DNA from: Isoetes taiwanensis
Lineage: Eukaryota; Streptophyta; Lycopodiopsida; Isoetales; Isoetaceae
Direction: 5' to 3'
NCBI GenBank assembly: GCA_021234155.1
Contig: JAJEKV010000055.1
Coordinates: 186,001-250,000 of the forward strand
Length of the DNA: 64,000 nucleotides
Below are positions 23,097-34,988 of this stretch, one piece after another; within the stretch, counting starts at the first letter, position 1; each line of letters starts with the position of its first letter. A model generated the notes under the pieces. It worked only from the letters and a program-made list of their open reading frames with translations. It was not told where the DNA came from and did not search any database. The position numbers and the translations under genes were made by a program.

Positions 23097-23540
23097 CCCG
23101 TGGAAACCCTTCCAAATTTCCATGGAAACCCTTCCAATTTTCCATGGAAACCCTTCCTATTTTCCATGGAAACCCTTCCGGCTTTCATTAAAACCAGGAA
23201 GGGTTTCCATGGAAACCCTTCCTATTTTCCATGGAAACCTTATAGGAAGGGTTTCCATGGAAATTTGGAAGGATTTCCCTTTTTGAAAATCGGAAGGGTT
23301 TCCACGGAAAATGGGAAGAGTTTCCATTTTTTTTAATATTTTTAATATTGACACGTAGATTTATGGACCACGCCTTTTAAGACGCACGCTGCCCATTAAT
23401 GGTGCACGCTCATAAATATGCACGACACCCGAGAATTCAAATTTTAATTCAAATGGAAACACTACCTATTTTCCAAAGCCATTGGAAAATAGGAAGGGTT
23501 TCCACAAATGGGGGAAAATAGGAAGGGTTTCCATGTCCGA
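23097..23540. repeat. GGAAACCCTTCC direct and inverted repeat cluster
   Basis: At least eight copies of a 19-22-base unit (TTTCCATGGAAACCCTTCC) occur, first in one orientation (23097-23185) and then mixed with inverted copies (GGAAGGGTTTCCATGGAAA, 23195-23335). A looser group with GGAAAATAGGAAGGGTTTCC follows near 23450-23540. The unit contains the palindrome TTTCCATGGAAA, so long hairpins are possible. Confidence 0.9.
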
Positions 23541-25230
23541 CCAAAAAATTGTGAATTCATGATTAATTTGAATTTTGGCTTAAACATAAATACCAAAGAT
23601 GCAAATGGAGCCAAGATAGTTATTCTTTGCTATGTTAACACTGTATACTAGTGAACTATGTGCATCGAGTCCAAGATTGTAGTTAGAATAGATAAACGAG
23701 GCATCAGTGTCTAGAGTGTATGCGCATATTGCTTGGCTTTAGTGTACATATGCCATGTATCACATTGGTTTTTCTTCTTTGTCCATAAAATATGCGAAGA
23801 GTTTGCACATTTTTTGACCAAGTTGCTTGAGAGGTTGGTGTTTCAATTAGCAATTGATTTGTCCTTTTAAACAAATTGCAACGACATGACGATTGATCCT
23901 CCATAATTGGTAAAGTTATTTAAATATTCCCCCAAGTTGAAGACATGAATGTGTTTGTTAATATGAATAGCCTCTCTGTCTTCATGCTAGGTCAAATTGG
24001 TCCATCCAGGAGCATTAGTTTGTTGTGTTGCTCGTTAGGATCAAATTACATAAGATCCATGATGTTTAATATACATAGTATAGAAAATTTCAACATTTGG
24101 CTTCAAAACAAGCCATGTTTAGAAGCCAAGGCGCTTGCTGCTAGCTTAGCAAGGGCCACAATGTTTATGGTGGGTCTAGATGAACATGGTTGATACAGAG
24201 AAATAGAACTCGTCGCCAAGATCCTTATGGTAAATTCCTCATACAACGTCTATAGAACTCTTTGCTAAAATTTTACCGTAAATTCATCATATAGAAATTT
24301 GTATCACAAATAACAAGTTAACGTGGTCCCATTCAACAATATCTCAAAGAGAATTATCGGTTCAAATGTCCTTTTAAACAAATTACATAAGTCGAATTTC
24401 TTCTAGCAACATAAAATAGCTAAGTTGCACATTTTGAGAGGTTGGTGTTTCAATTAGCAATTGATTTGTCCTTTTGATTCGAGTGTATAAGGGACATTCT
24501 ATGTCACATAAGTCCACCAAGCTCTTCAATCAAAAATCTTATTGACAACAGAAAACAATTAAAACAAAAAAATCATAACAAAGCTGGCTTATACCTCTTC
24601 AAAGTCATTCAGCTACCAAGGACTCATCCCAAACAGAAAGAAGAATAGAGAAAAAATAAGCAGAAAAATAAAAACACAAATACAAATACAAATCTTACAG
24701 ATACAAATCTTACAAATACAAATTCTGTGATTGCCTTACAGAAGTAATCTATTTTTGTATCTAGTAAAGGCTCTGCAATGTAATCTCTGTTCTAAAGTCA
24801 TTATCTGAGCAATTTTCTAACTCTTTCTCCAATTTGCAAGGCTGAAGAAGCCTCTTTTACCTTAACATCTAAAGAAATCCAAGATAATGACATCCTTTTA
24901 AGCCCTGATATCTTAAATAGTTTTTCAAGCTTGATCTGCCTTGCTATTCTAGTTCGATTGCTTCATTCACATTTAATGCCTTCACTAGTCCATTGAGCAG
25001 GATTATCCCAGTTTTCAGAAGGATAATGTAAGATTACTTCAATTGAATGGTTAGCATTGTCGGGGAAGATCATTTGGATAAACAACGGGAATCGTTAACT
25101 GGAGAGGCTGTTAAAAAGTGATTTTTATGAGCAAACACAAGGCGATCCTCGCCACTTTCGACCCTCCGATCGAGAAGGTGAGGATGAAGGCTGTGTTAAA
25201 GGAAATCTGACATAAGGTCCGCCCCGATCA
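23541..25230. other. Intergenic, no recognised gene
   Basis: AT-rich. The block GAGAGGTTGGTGTTTCAATTAG-CAATTGATTTGTCCTTTT occurs twice (about 23829-23870 and 24435-24475), with local rearrangement. A short (AAATAC)n/(AAATCTTACA)n patch lies near 24670-24725. Open frames are short and unsupported. Confidence 0.45.
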
Positions 25231-25674
25231 ATGGCAGCACCGTTGAGAATATTTTCTGAATCCGGCAAGCAAAACCCATATCCATTTTTTTGCTTTGAAT
25301 ACAAATCACCGCACCTGCAGGCCAGAGCATGGGCGATGGTGGTACTGCGTGCTCAAGAAACCGCCGTGATGATGGAGCGGACCCACATCGGGATCAATCC
25401 AGCTAGAATGTTCCGTCCAGTCTGCCAAGAATTTTTACTCCATAATTCTGTCCTCGTGGCCTTTTTCTACACTAAAAAAACAGGGCTCTTCAATAAATTT
25501 GCACTATCCAAATGGCCAAATCGTGGATTAGTGCCTCTTTTTTCTTACTACGCAATGCAAAACCCACATCAAATAATGCCTCCTAGAGCAGAAATTTCGA
25601 ATGCCCAAATGGCGGTCGAAGAAATAATGCCTTGTGCGACAAGTTATGGCTTAAGCGGAAGATTTCTTCTTTGA
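25231..25674 (+). CDS. Unrecognised ORF, 147 codons
   Basis: It starts with ATGGCAGCACC and stays open for 147 codons to TGA. I recognise no domain; the product has several Met and Ala residues and no obvious membrane or signal segment. Nothing nearby supports expression, so chance or a decayed exon are both likely. Confidence 0.15.
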   Translation: MAAPLRIFSESGKQNPYPFFCFEYKSPHLQARAWAMVVLRAQETAVMMERTHIGINPARMFRPVCQEFLLHNSVLVAFFYTKKTGLFNKFALSKWPNRGLVPLFSYYAMQNPHQIMPPRAEISNAQMAVEEIMPCATSYGLSGRFLL

Positions 25675-27829
25675 CAATGAAGATTCAACATAAAATTTCT
25701 TCACGATTGATGCTATCTACATTTGTGGAATGGATCGGGGGCTTTCGAACCCGGATAATCGATGAATAAAACATTGCCCCTGGAGGTGGAGGCTCTCCCA
25801 GTAGACTGGAAACTCCATAACCAGCGGATCTTGCTTGTTCCTTGAAGTCTGGTCATTATTTTGGCCCCTTTTTCAGCTCTGGCGGTTCTCACCTGTGTAT
25901 AAGGAATCTACGTTTCTTGCTCTAGATTGTGAGGGGCACAAAATAAAAATCAGATTAGAGTCTGTACCTGATTGCTCCTATTCCTCAATCGCCAAACGCC
26001 GAAAACCGCTGGAGGAATAGCTAAAGAAAAAAAAATATTTCCTTTTCTAAAAAAAAGCCTCTTCAATAACAACCGTAAAAAATTAATTGGAAGCATTAAT
26101 TACCGGTGGATATCTTGGAAACCAAAGAAAATTAAATTTTTATGGAAACCCTTCTGGATTTTAGGGAAATTTGGAAGGGTTTCCATTTTTTTTTTGCACG
26201 TTTGCACAAACGCAAGTGGACACTTTGAAGCAATTCTAGAGTGTCCACTTTGCTGCCAGGTGAGACTTTTGTGCAGGTGGCTGCTGTTTTCGTCGTTTGA
26301 TTTAATCTACGATCTCCAAAATTCATCGAAATTCCAGCCTGTCAGGGATCGCATTAGGAAGTTATGCCCGCCTTGGGAGGACTTTCTAGAGAGCACAAAT
26401 CGAATTGGGTCATCCTTGCGGCAGCCATAATAATAAAATTTGTGACTCTTGGCTAATCTGGCCCAGGGCATGCTTCGCATAGATGAGCATTTATATAAAT
26501 AGGTTTCTTGGACAAATCTTGTCGATCTTCACGGTAAGAAGGTAAGCCTTTCCCTTGGGTTCAAATCCCAGTTCCAGTTTTAAGGGTTCATTAAGGCTAT
26601 CCAGGCTCAATCTTAGAATTTAGGCAAGACAATAAATCTGTGTACTTTTAATTTTACTATTCATGCAAGCAACAAGCCACTTTACTTCAGGGTTTCAGAG
26701 TCAATTCTTGGAGTTTTGTAGGGTTTGCCGGCCATGTTCTAGAGCTCTCTGTCACTCATCTGAGTTCTTGCGGGCGGCTGTTGCCATAAACACAATAGCC
26801 CAACACAGAGATGGCCAGCTTCATTTTCGGTGTGCATTCACACAGGTAGGTCGTTTCTACACTGTATCTTCTAGGGCCTATAATGTATGATGCTTAGGTT
26901 TGATAAGCTTCCCGCAATTCCATGCCAGTATCGAATCCAATGTCTATGTGCCATTTATTGCTTGTTGATACTTTCTTGTCTTCACGCATGCTTTGGATAT
27001 GTTCCCTGTATCTTCAGGCAGTACTGTGCAATGGAAATTTGCATTTGGAAGGGGTAAAAAGCATAATATCCATTTAGTTCTTACAAGTTCTAGCAATGGC
27101 CACATGCAAATGTGTCTGATGAATCATATAAGGAAGGGGAAATCACGGGCAGTTGTTGTCTCGGGTTCTAGAGAAGTTGCCATCACGTAAGAATACCGAG
27201 TGGAGCAGAAAGGAATGGCATTGGTTCGTTATTTGTTGGTAATGAGTTATGCCTCCAATTGGTCTGAGGTAGTTTACTAAAACTATAGTACAAGTAGTAG
27301 CATTCCTAACTCTAACTTTGGTATAAGCCAAGTTTTGTCTTCCAATAGTGCAAAACTTTATGTTCTATGCTTGTCCAATATTTCCTTCGTCCATGCTTGC
27401 ATGCTAAAAAGGATTGCTTGGTTGGGGGCTTGAATATTGTGAACATTGTGGAGGCCTTTTAGCAATGGGAAGTGGAAAGCCGGACTATTATTATTCTGCT
27501 TGACTTCATGGATAAAGTGAGAGAGCCTGTTATCTTGCTCCAGGAAGATGAAGAACAGAAAGCCAAGTTTCTGCAAATGTTGAGATGCATTATGTTGGTA
27601 GTAATAGGATGCTCAAAGTTGTTCTGAGTGATGATTGGAAAGGTTGTTAGTTTGTGATTGACATGGCATTGCAAGGCATTCCTTTCTAGGGATCAAGTTT
27701 ATCACAACCCATGAGATGCATACAAAATAAAAATTCGGGATATTGTATGCATATGCGAGGGGATAGGTTCAATACATTTGTCGTTTTTATCTGAATCGTA
27801 TGAATTGTATGATCTGGCACATATTTGGC
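25675..27829. other. Intergenic with one GGAAACCC hairpin
   Basis: 26141-26187 carries ATGGAAACCCTTC and, inverted, GAAGGGTTTCCAT, a further copy of the 23-kb repeat unit. A TTGGGTTCAAATCCCAG word near 26558 forms a T-arm-like stem, but no tRNA cloverleaf can be built around it. No gene was recognised. Confidence 0.45.
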
Positions 27830-28290
27830 GTATAAAGCGTAAAAATCGGCAAAAAATCCCGTCGGAAGATTTTTGGCGTCTGGCGAAAAACAGCGTGATG
27901 GCGTCTTAGCGAAAATTTTTTCGGCGTCTGTGAAAGCGCGTGGCAGCGTCTGTGAGCAAAAAAAAATTTTTCGCGTCGCAGCGAGCCTTCAATGCTGGCG
28001 TGCTGGCAGTATTTTCGGCGTCGCGATCTGAAAATTGGCGTCTGTGAAATTCAAATTTTTTTTTTTTTACAGATTTTGAAAAAAATTGAATTTCGGCGTC
28101 TTAGCGAAACAAAAGCGTGAAAGCGTGCAGCGAAAATTTTTTTACGGCGTCTGCAGCGATCTGGAAAGTTTTCTTTTTTTTTTTTTTTTTTTTTTTTCAC
28201 AGCGGTTTTCATGCTGTTTTCGCGTCTGCGAAAAATTTTTAGCGTCACGGCTTTCACAAAGCTACAGACGTCTGGAAATTTTTCCGGCCG
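27830..28290. repeat. Degenerate GGCGTCTG-(N)-AAAATTTTT repeat tract
   Basis: Words of the type GGCGTCTGTGAAA and AGCGTCTGAAAATTTTT recur at irregular 20-40-base spacing through about 460 bases, with poly(T) runs near 28055 and 28170. Flanking AATCGT-type words occur on both sides (27795 and 28302). The tract is sharply different in composition from its surroundings. Confidence 0.7.
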
Positions 28291-28599
28291 GCGAGGTTTT
28301 AATCGTTAAATCGTATTTTATTAAAAATCGTATTTTTTTGACTTTTATCGTCAAGAATTTTAATTTTGTGCGTAGAGAACCTATCCACAATGCATATCAC
28401 GGTCACTCATGGCGAATTGTCCTTGAATCGATCAATGTTTTAGGCTGATCATCTTATCAGAATTTTTGTGCTTGCGGTGTTCTAGATGAGCAAATCAAGC
28501 ATTCAATAAAGTTATAAAGCCAACAGAGCATACATGGTGCAGTTATTACTGACTAATTTTAAGGGGAGAGCGGGGAAGGCCATTAAAGTTGTTTTTGGC

Positions 28600-28800
28600 G
28601 ATTGAGGCTCCTAGGTGGTAGAAGCAACACATTTATATACATTTCTGTCTTGCAAGCATGTCTTCTGAGATTAAACATTCTAAGCTGGCGTGGAGCAGCA
28701 AAACATATTTTGGCTGGTAGAAACAACAAATATGGGCGGCAAACATGCACGCTAGTCAGGCTTATTCATATGACAGGATCTAAAGACCTATTTGCTGTAA
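28600..28800 (+). pseudogene. Probable PPR remnant
   Basis: The frame reads SNTFIYISVLQACL, then AAKHILAG and TCTLVRLIHMTGSKDLF. These resemble the PPR layout (xNTFxYxSVLQACxxL ... LVxxxMYGKCGxL) seen more clearly at 22.2 and 59.3 kb. It is short and degenerate, so the call is tentative. Confidence 0.35.
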
Positions 28801-30938
28801 GTTTTTTCTCATTGTACTCTTCCTTTAGCATCAAAGCATGTGAAACTTTGATAGTCTGTTTGCAGATTCCTCACTGCCGAATATTGAATGGATTTAAGGC
28901 GCCAAATGCTTGTGCTTTTAGACATCTTTTCTGGGATAAAATGTAACTTCTCTATGTTTACTAGAAAACGAATCTCTGGCTATTGGGAACTTCTTGAAAT
29001 TTGGATAAAGTCTTTGGAAGCTTGGCCTCAAAGCGGCACAAGATGAACAAGTGTGGCGGCCCTATAAACATTCAATTGCTTAACAGGTTAGACAACTAGT
29101 TCAATTTGTAGAGTGGTTGATTTTATATGCATAAATAGCAATGTGGTTTTTAAACATTGGATCTACCATCTTCAGCTGTTATAAATTCTGCAGGCATTTA
29201 GAACATCAATTTCCATGCAGACATCTATTACTGGTCGGGACGCCGCGATGCGGATGTTTTCAAGGGTGTTTTCATACCACATGGGATCATTACATGAAAG
29301 AAAGAAAGCACTCGGGTTTTGAGGAGTTAATGAAATAAAAGCTTCTTTGCATATTCCAAAGCGACATGTCAAGTTGTTGGGCGATTCTACGGTTAACTCT
29401 CATTATTGACCTTAACAATATTGTAAGTTATCAATTACTCATGCCTTTTCACTATATCATGCTTGGGATTACAACAATACTTGGTGATTATGAAGATCGT
29501 TTGTGGAAGCAGTTGATTAGACAAGATTGCGGATCGAAGTTTCTAAGTCGCACGCTTAAGAGCATGTGATCTTGCTAATGAAATATGCTATACGTGTAAT
29601 GGGCTGAAAAGATTTGTCATGTGGACAATTTACAACAGGTTTGTTCCTTTCGCTAAAATTTCTTACCATGCTTATGATTGTCTCAACTTATATGATAGAG
29701 TCCTCACCCAAATCTCCTTGCCCTCTTTACAGACATCAGGCATTCTGAGCAAAGGACTAGCCAACACTATTTGTTAGCATACAAAGAAGACCTTCATGGA
29801 CAATTTTTGAAAGACAGAGAAAGAGCTCAAAGAAAGAGCAGAATATATTGCTCCACAATAGTTAATCGGGCTGTAAAGAAGCTGACAGTTGAAACCAAGA
29901 TTGAAACCAACAAATATCGAAAAATACATCAGGATGGGGAGGAATTTCAGACCCAAAATCTAGCTTTAACTCTGGCCTACTTACTCTTTGTGCTGAAGAT
30001 CGGATCATATCTGGATACTATGGTAGCTCAAAGCTTCAACAAATTTTGGTACAGTATTCTCTGGGGAGTCACCGTTTCATTAAGAAACTAGCCTTCAGCT
30101 TAGGTTCTCTATTAGAGAAGAAATAGTCGAGACTATCCATGCTTGCTTTTGCAGATTCTGCACTAGAATTAATCTGGCCAATTTGCACTAGATTATATTT
30201 AGCGGTTTAATTACCTTGGCTTTGCTCAAGTTAAATTCTGATCTCTCCAATCCTTGTACTAAAATATCAAGCTCCATTTTTGTGGCTCTTGTTCGAGAGT
30301 TCAGATGTTTAACCCAAACTCAATGCTAGATGTGTACACTCACAAGTTGCAAACTATTCCCATGCTAAAGAAAGACCACTGCCATGCCAATGCCACAACA
30401 GGATCATTGCATCTTACTGCATATGAATCCCAAACTTACTGCATACATTTTGCCTGGGAATGGAGTTTATGTACACCATGTATTCTCACAACTGTTGCTT
30501 GCTATCTAGGGCAAGCTTGTTTTGCCTTGCTATTATTCAATGACATTTTTGTCTTCAATGCATGGTAAATTCATAGTTTTCGTCATTCCAATTGTCATGC
30601 CCTCAATGTGTCTTATATTTATAGTGTTGAATAGTGATGACATATATGACAATAACTTACTCTGCTTGTCGTTTGGAAGCATTTGCAAGCGTCATTCTAA
30701 TATCTTGTATTCAATCATTTTTATATATTTAATACTGTTGGATGGTCTATTCCTATGCTAAATTGTTCCTCATTTTCAGTGGCTGCACACAAAGATGCAT
30801 ATGTGCATACATCATTTTCCGAATATTTTGCCACTGGCTTGATATTATCAACTTGACCATTGATATGGGGAGCCATTTACTCAAAGAACTATCTTTTACA
30901 GGAGAAATTCCACATGCTTATACAAGTTTCCACATGCT
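28801..30938. other. Intergenic, no recognised gene
   Basis: AT-rich sequence with short frames. The 106-codon plus frame 29771-30091 is lysine- and glutamate-rich in its first half and is not recognised. No repeat of note. Confidence 0.45.
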
Positions 30939-30943
30939 TATAC

Positions 30944-31595
30944 TGTTAGGATCTTAGAAATGTCTAGCTATCTAACTTGAATAAACAAACTTGCAATGCA
31001 ATATTCTAATGGTCTTAAAATATCATTGACTCACGAACTAAACCACTGAAACTATATTAATCAATGGCTTAAAGAAACTCATTCAAAACGACCCGAGAGC
31101 TCGGGCATTCACCTTCATTGATGAATCCAACACACTATATCTGTACATTCTTGTTGTTCTTAAATATGCAGGCACCGATCCTCAAGGATTCGGCACCGAT
31201 CCGGCCCTGCCGGTACGCTCCATTCTAAGTTTAACTTAGGAGCAAGGCGGTTGGTTATTTCATCGAAATATCCCATATATCTCCAACCATTGACCATTAG
31301 GTTTATTCAAATAAACCTTTAACCATTAACCTAAGGTCATATAATTCACTTAATAACCTGTCAACTTAGGTTAACCTTATTCTCTAACGTCTGTGCTTTG
31401 TGTATACTGTAAACTCTGTGAACCTGTTCAACTCTTTGATCTGTATGAGAACTTCTGTCTTGACAACCTCTGTGATCTTCATAATGCAATCTTATCAACC
31501 TGTATAGCATATCTTCAAACAACCAATTTAGAACTTCTCAAAGTTCCCTTGTGAAATGTTCAACCACTATTATAATATGAACTGCAACTCTTACA
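30944..31595 (-). repeat. 3' LTR of the complete copia element
   Basis: 652 bp, the downstream LTR in the element's own orientation. The pol frame runs about 36 bases into it and stops at 31560. Confidence 0.96.
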
Positions 31596-33419
31596 TTCTC
31601 CCTTCATATTATAATCCCTGCAATTTATTAAACACCTCAGAAAAGTGAATTTTGCATCTGCTAGTGGTTTTGTGAGAATATCAGCCAACTGCAGATCTGT
31701 GTTAACATACTGCACACATATGACATTCTTGTTTACAAGTTCTCTGATAAAATGTGCCTCCAGCTCGATATGCTTGGTTCTCTCATGGAATATTGGATTT
31801 TTGGTCATTGCAATGCAACTTTGGCTATCAGAGAACAACTTCAATGGATCCTTTTGACACATTCCCAACTCGTTTAGTATTCTTCTGCTCCAGACTATCT
31901 CCTTTGCTGCAAGTGTGGTTGCTGAATATTCAGCTTCAGCAGATGAAAGAGCTATGGCATTTTGTTTCTTGCATTTCCAAGAAATAGGTCCACCTCCCAA
32001 CATCAAAATAAAACCTGATGTAGACTTTCTTTCATCAAGATCACCTCCCCAATCAGAATCAGAATATGCTTCTAGATTAAGATTTTGAGAGTTATACATA
32101 ATACCATGATTGATAGTTCCCCTCAAATATCTAACAACCCTTTTTGCAGCCTGCCAATGCATTATTCCAAAGTTATTATTGTACCTACTCAACATGTTGA
32201 CAGAATAAGCTATGTCAGGCCTGGTACAATTTGCTAGATAGAGCAGGCAGCCCACCAATTCCCTGTATGGTAGGTTTTGAACTTCTTCTCTTTCTTTGTC
32301 ATTCTGAGGACAATACTCCTTTGACAGTTTGTTGCCTGGTACCATAGGTGTTTTTACTGTTTTGCAATCTTCCATATTAAACCTCTTTAGTATTCCCATA
32401 ATATTTTGACCTTGAGATAGTGCCATAATTCTGTTCTCCCTGTCTCTATGTACTTCAATGCCTAAGAATTTTTTCAGCTCCCCCAAATCAGTCATTTTAA
32501 ACTTATTTTTCAATATGTCCTTGCATTTCTGCAGTATTCTCACATTGCTACTTACCATGACGTTATCATCAACATACAATGCTATGTAGCAGAATTCTGA
32601 TTCTTCTCTAAACAAGTAAACATTCCCATCATCCTGCAGTTTAACAAAACCTTGTTCTCTTAAGTAAGCATCCATGCACAAGTACCATTGCCTTGGAGAT
32701 TGTTTCAATCCGTACACTGCTCTTTTTAGTTTCCACACCTTGTTTCTTCCTTGCTCAAATCCAGGAGGCTGTTTCATGTAAATTTCCTCCTCCAATTTAG
32801 CATTGAGAAACGCTGTTGTCACATCCATATGATGTGCCTCTAAATTTTTGGCATTTGCCATAGCTAACAACATTCTAATACTTGTCAATTTAACAATAGG
32901 AGAGAATGTATCTTCATAATCTATTCCTGGTTTTTGTGAGAATCCTTGTGCCACAAGTCTGGCCTTATATTTAATTAGGTTTCCTTCATTTCCTTGCTTA
33001 ACTTTAAAAATCCATTTGCAGCCAACTGCATTTCTATCTTTAGGTAAGTCAGCTAACTCAAACGTTTCTGTCCTCTTGAATGCATTCAGCTCCTCCTCCA
33101 TTGCAGTCATCCATTCATTTGCATTTGCACTATTTAATGCTTCTTCAAAGCTTTTTGGTACCTCAAAGTCAATCATTGCCAATATTTCTACAATGTTTAT
33201 TTCATTTGCATTGAGTCTTAATCTCCTACTTCTCCCTGTTGAATCTCTACCAAATAATTCATTACTGACCTTTTTTGCTTCGTCTTGTACAATTTGAGCA
33301 TTTGTCCTCCTTATGGTATGAGTTTTTTCCTTTACTGCTTGCTCCTCTTTTTCAGTGATCTCCTCATCCTCTTGTGCTTGATTTTCCTGCAAATTTTCAG
33401 TATTATTCTCCTGTAACAA
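31560..33419 (-). CDS. pol: copia reverse transcriptase and RNase H, open frame
   Basis: 619 codons are uninterrupted, in the same frame as gag. RT: NEWMTAMEEELNAFKRTETF, GCKWIFKVKQG, KARLVAQGFSQKPGIDYEDT, MDVTTAFLNAKLEEEIYMKQ, VYGLKQSPRQWY and the catalytic YVDD in IALYVDDNVMVSS. RNase H: YSDSDWGGDLDERKSTSGF, ALSSAEAEYSATTLAAKE, SDSQSCIAMTKNPIFHERTK, ADILTKPLADAKF. RT copies the element RNA and RNase H removes it. The frame ends inside the 3' LTR. It begins (TTG at 33419) after the damaged integrase, so no start of its own is expected. All catalytic Asp residues that I can place are present. Confidence 0.93.
   Translation of the reverse strand: MLQENNTENLQENQAQEDEEITEKEEQAVKEKTHTIRRTNAQIVQDEAKKVSNELFGRDSTGRSRRLRLNANEINIVEILAMIDFEVPKSFEEALNSANANEWMTAMEEELNAFKRTETFELADLPKDRNAVGCKWIFKVKQGNEGNLIKYKARLVAQGFSQKPGIDYEDTFSPIVKLTSIRMLLAMANAKNLEAHHMDVTTAFLNAKLEEEIYMKQPPGFEQGRNKVWKLKRAVYGLKQSPRQWYLCMDAYLREQGFVKLQDDGNVYLFREESEFCYIALYVDDNVMVSSNVRILQKCKDILKNKFKMTDLGELKKFLGIEVHRDRENRIMALSQGQNIMGILKRFNMEDCKTVKTPMVPGNKLSKEYCPQNDKEREEVQNLPYRELVGCLLYLANCTRPDIAYSVNMLSRYNNNFGIMHWQAAKRVVRYLRGTINHGIMYNSQNLNLEAYSDSDWGGDLDERKSTSGFILMLGGGPISWKCKKQNAIALSSAEAEYSATTLAAKEIVWSRRILNELGMCQKDPLKLFSDSQSCIAMTKNPIFHERTKHIELEAHFIRELVNKNVICVQYVNTDLQLADILTKPLADAKFTFLRCLINCRDYNMKGECKSCSSYYNSG
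31596..31606 (-). other. Polypurine tract
   Basis: The minus strand reads TGAAGGGAGAA immediately before the 3' LTR, the plus-strand primer site for reverse transcription. Confidence 0.88.
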
Positions 33420-34142
33420 CTTTGAGTCAGTTTTGGAATCATCATCATCATAAATATTTGATAGCTTCTCTAGTTGTTCAAGGTTTTGAACTGGTTCCCT
33501 TTTTACATTTGTGTGATCGGTTTCATGTCTTTATAATGTTGTCCTTCATCAAAATGACATCCCTAATGATCACTACCTTTCTTTTCTTTGGGATCAAAGC
33601 AGTCTATAAGCCTTAGACTGTTCATCATATCCCACAAGGTATGCAATTCTGGCCCTATCATCAAGTTTTTGCCTTTGTTCCTTTGGAACATGCACAAAAC
33701 TTAGGCACCCATAGCTTTTAAGCTTTTCATAATTAGGTCTTTTACCTGACCAAAGTTCTTGGCAAAGATCCATTTATACTTGAGATGGTATCATATTTTT
33801 GAACTTCTCTTGCGGTTTAAGCGCTTCTTCCCATAGATAATTTGGCAGCCACATTGTGTTTGAGCATTGCTCTCCACGGCATTCAGGATTGTTCTATTTT
33901 TCCTCTCACGCTACACCATTACATTTGAGGGAGAATGTGAGCAAGTTAATTGCCTCTTTATTCCTCTTATTATTCTGAGAATGCCTTAAATCTTCGGATA
34001 GATATTCCCCACCTCTATACGAGCGTATGCACTTAACTTTGTTTCCGATTCAAGTTCAACTTACGCTATATATTCTTTGAGTGCTTCAAAAGCCTCATCC
34101 TTGGTTCTCAAGCATTTTACTTTAGTTTTTATTTGTAATCAT
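33420..34142 (-). pseudogene. pol: copia integrase core, heavily damaged
   Basis: The expected core can still be followed in pieces (RGGEYLSEDL near 34020, a GVA-REKNRTI-like word near 33920, LWSGKRPNYEKLKSYGCLSF near 33700, AYLVGYDEQSKAYRL near 33630), but no frame stays open for more than about 40 codons. The pieces fall in all three minus frames with several stops. Integrase inserts the cDNA, so this copy depends on an enzyme supplied by another element. Damage this dense is out of keeping with the intact neighbours on both sides. Confidence 0.85.
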
Positions 34143-34988
34143 CTATAAAGGTAATAAAATACCTTTTTCTGTGATGCCTCTTACATTAAGAGGCCCACAC
34201 AAATCAGTATGCACAACTTCCAATATTCCTTTTGCCTTCTTCTGTGATTTTCTAAATGGTAGTCTTGCAAGTTTTCCAACCATGCAACCATAGCACAATT
34301 TGTGTTCACTATCCAATTTGCAATCTTCAATTAATCCCTGTTTTATCATGGCCTGAATGTTCTTATTACTGACATGACACAATCTCTCAGTGCCAAACAT
34401 TAATATATACGAAACTATGATTGCATTGATGCTTGGCAAATGATTACATTCAAACCCAAAGAGATTGCCAACTCTTTTGCCCAAAAATTTTATTTCATTG
34501 TCCAAAGAAACAGTACATTTCAATCTGTCAAAATTGACAGAGTAACCCATGTCTACAAGTTGGCTTATGGAAATCAAATTCCTCACCAGAGAGGGTACAC
34601 ACAAAACATCCTTCAAAACTACTGCCTTGCCCTGTAGGTCAAACAACTCAAGTGTTCCAGAATATTGGACCTTTTGCAAATCTCCATTCCCTAATTTGAT
34701 GTAACATCCTTTTTCAATTTTTCCATCTCTAAGTAGCTTGGTCGAGCCAGTCACTGTCTTTTCTGCTCCACTATCTAGGATCAGCAGATTATTTGCATCA
34801 TTAGAATCCCTCTTTGAAATATTCAGAATATTGTTACATACCTCAGCATCTTCATCATCCTCACTGCTTTCTTCTTCAGTTTCTTGAGTTAGATTTACTG
34901 CTGATTCTTGTCTGCCAGCACCTCTCCCTTGCCCTTGTTTCCCTCTTCCTCTGCTAGGTTTTCCTCTCCTTCCCCTGCTGCTTGAGCA
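34143..34988 (-). pseudogene. pol: copia protease and start of integrase
   Basis: In the same frame as gag the minus strand reads a basic Arg/Gly segment, an acidic segment, then LLILDSGAEKTVTGSTKLL, with the DSGA active site of the retroviral-type aspartic protease. Next come VPSLVRNLISISQLVDMGY and the GAG-pre-integrase zinc region (RLCHVSNKNIQAMIKQG, CYGCMVGKLARLPF), then VVHTDLCGPL, the first catalytic Asp of integrase. The frame ends at the stop 34143-34145. Up to here only the gag stop breaks it. Confidence 0.92.

Noticed and set aside
26510..26590. Possible tRNA or tRNA-derived SINE (TTGGGTTCAAATCCCAG)
   Set aside because: Only the T arm can be paired. No acceptor stem, D arm or anticodon arm fits at the right distance.
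33016..33297. Plus-strand ORF opposite copia pol
   Set aside because: Shadow of the RT reading frame on the other strand.
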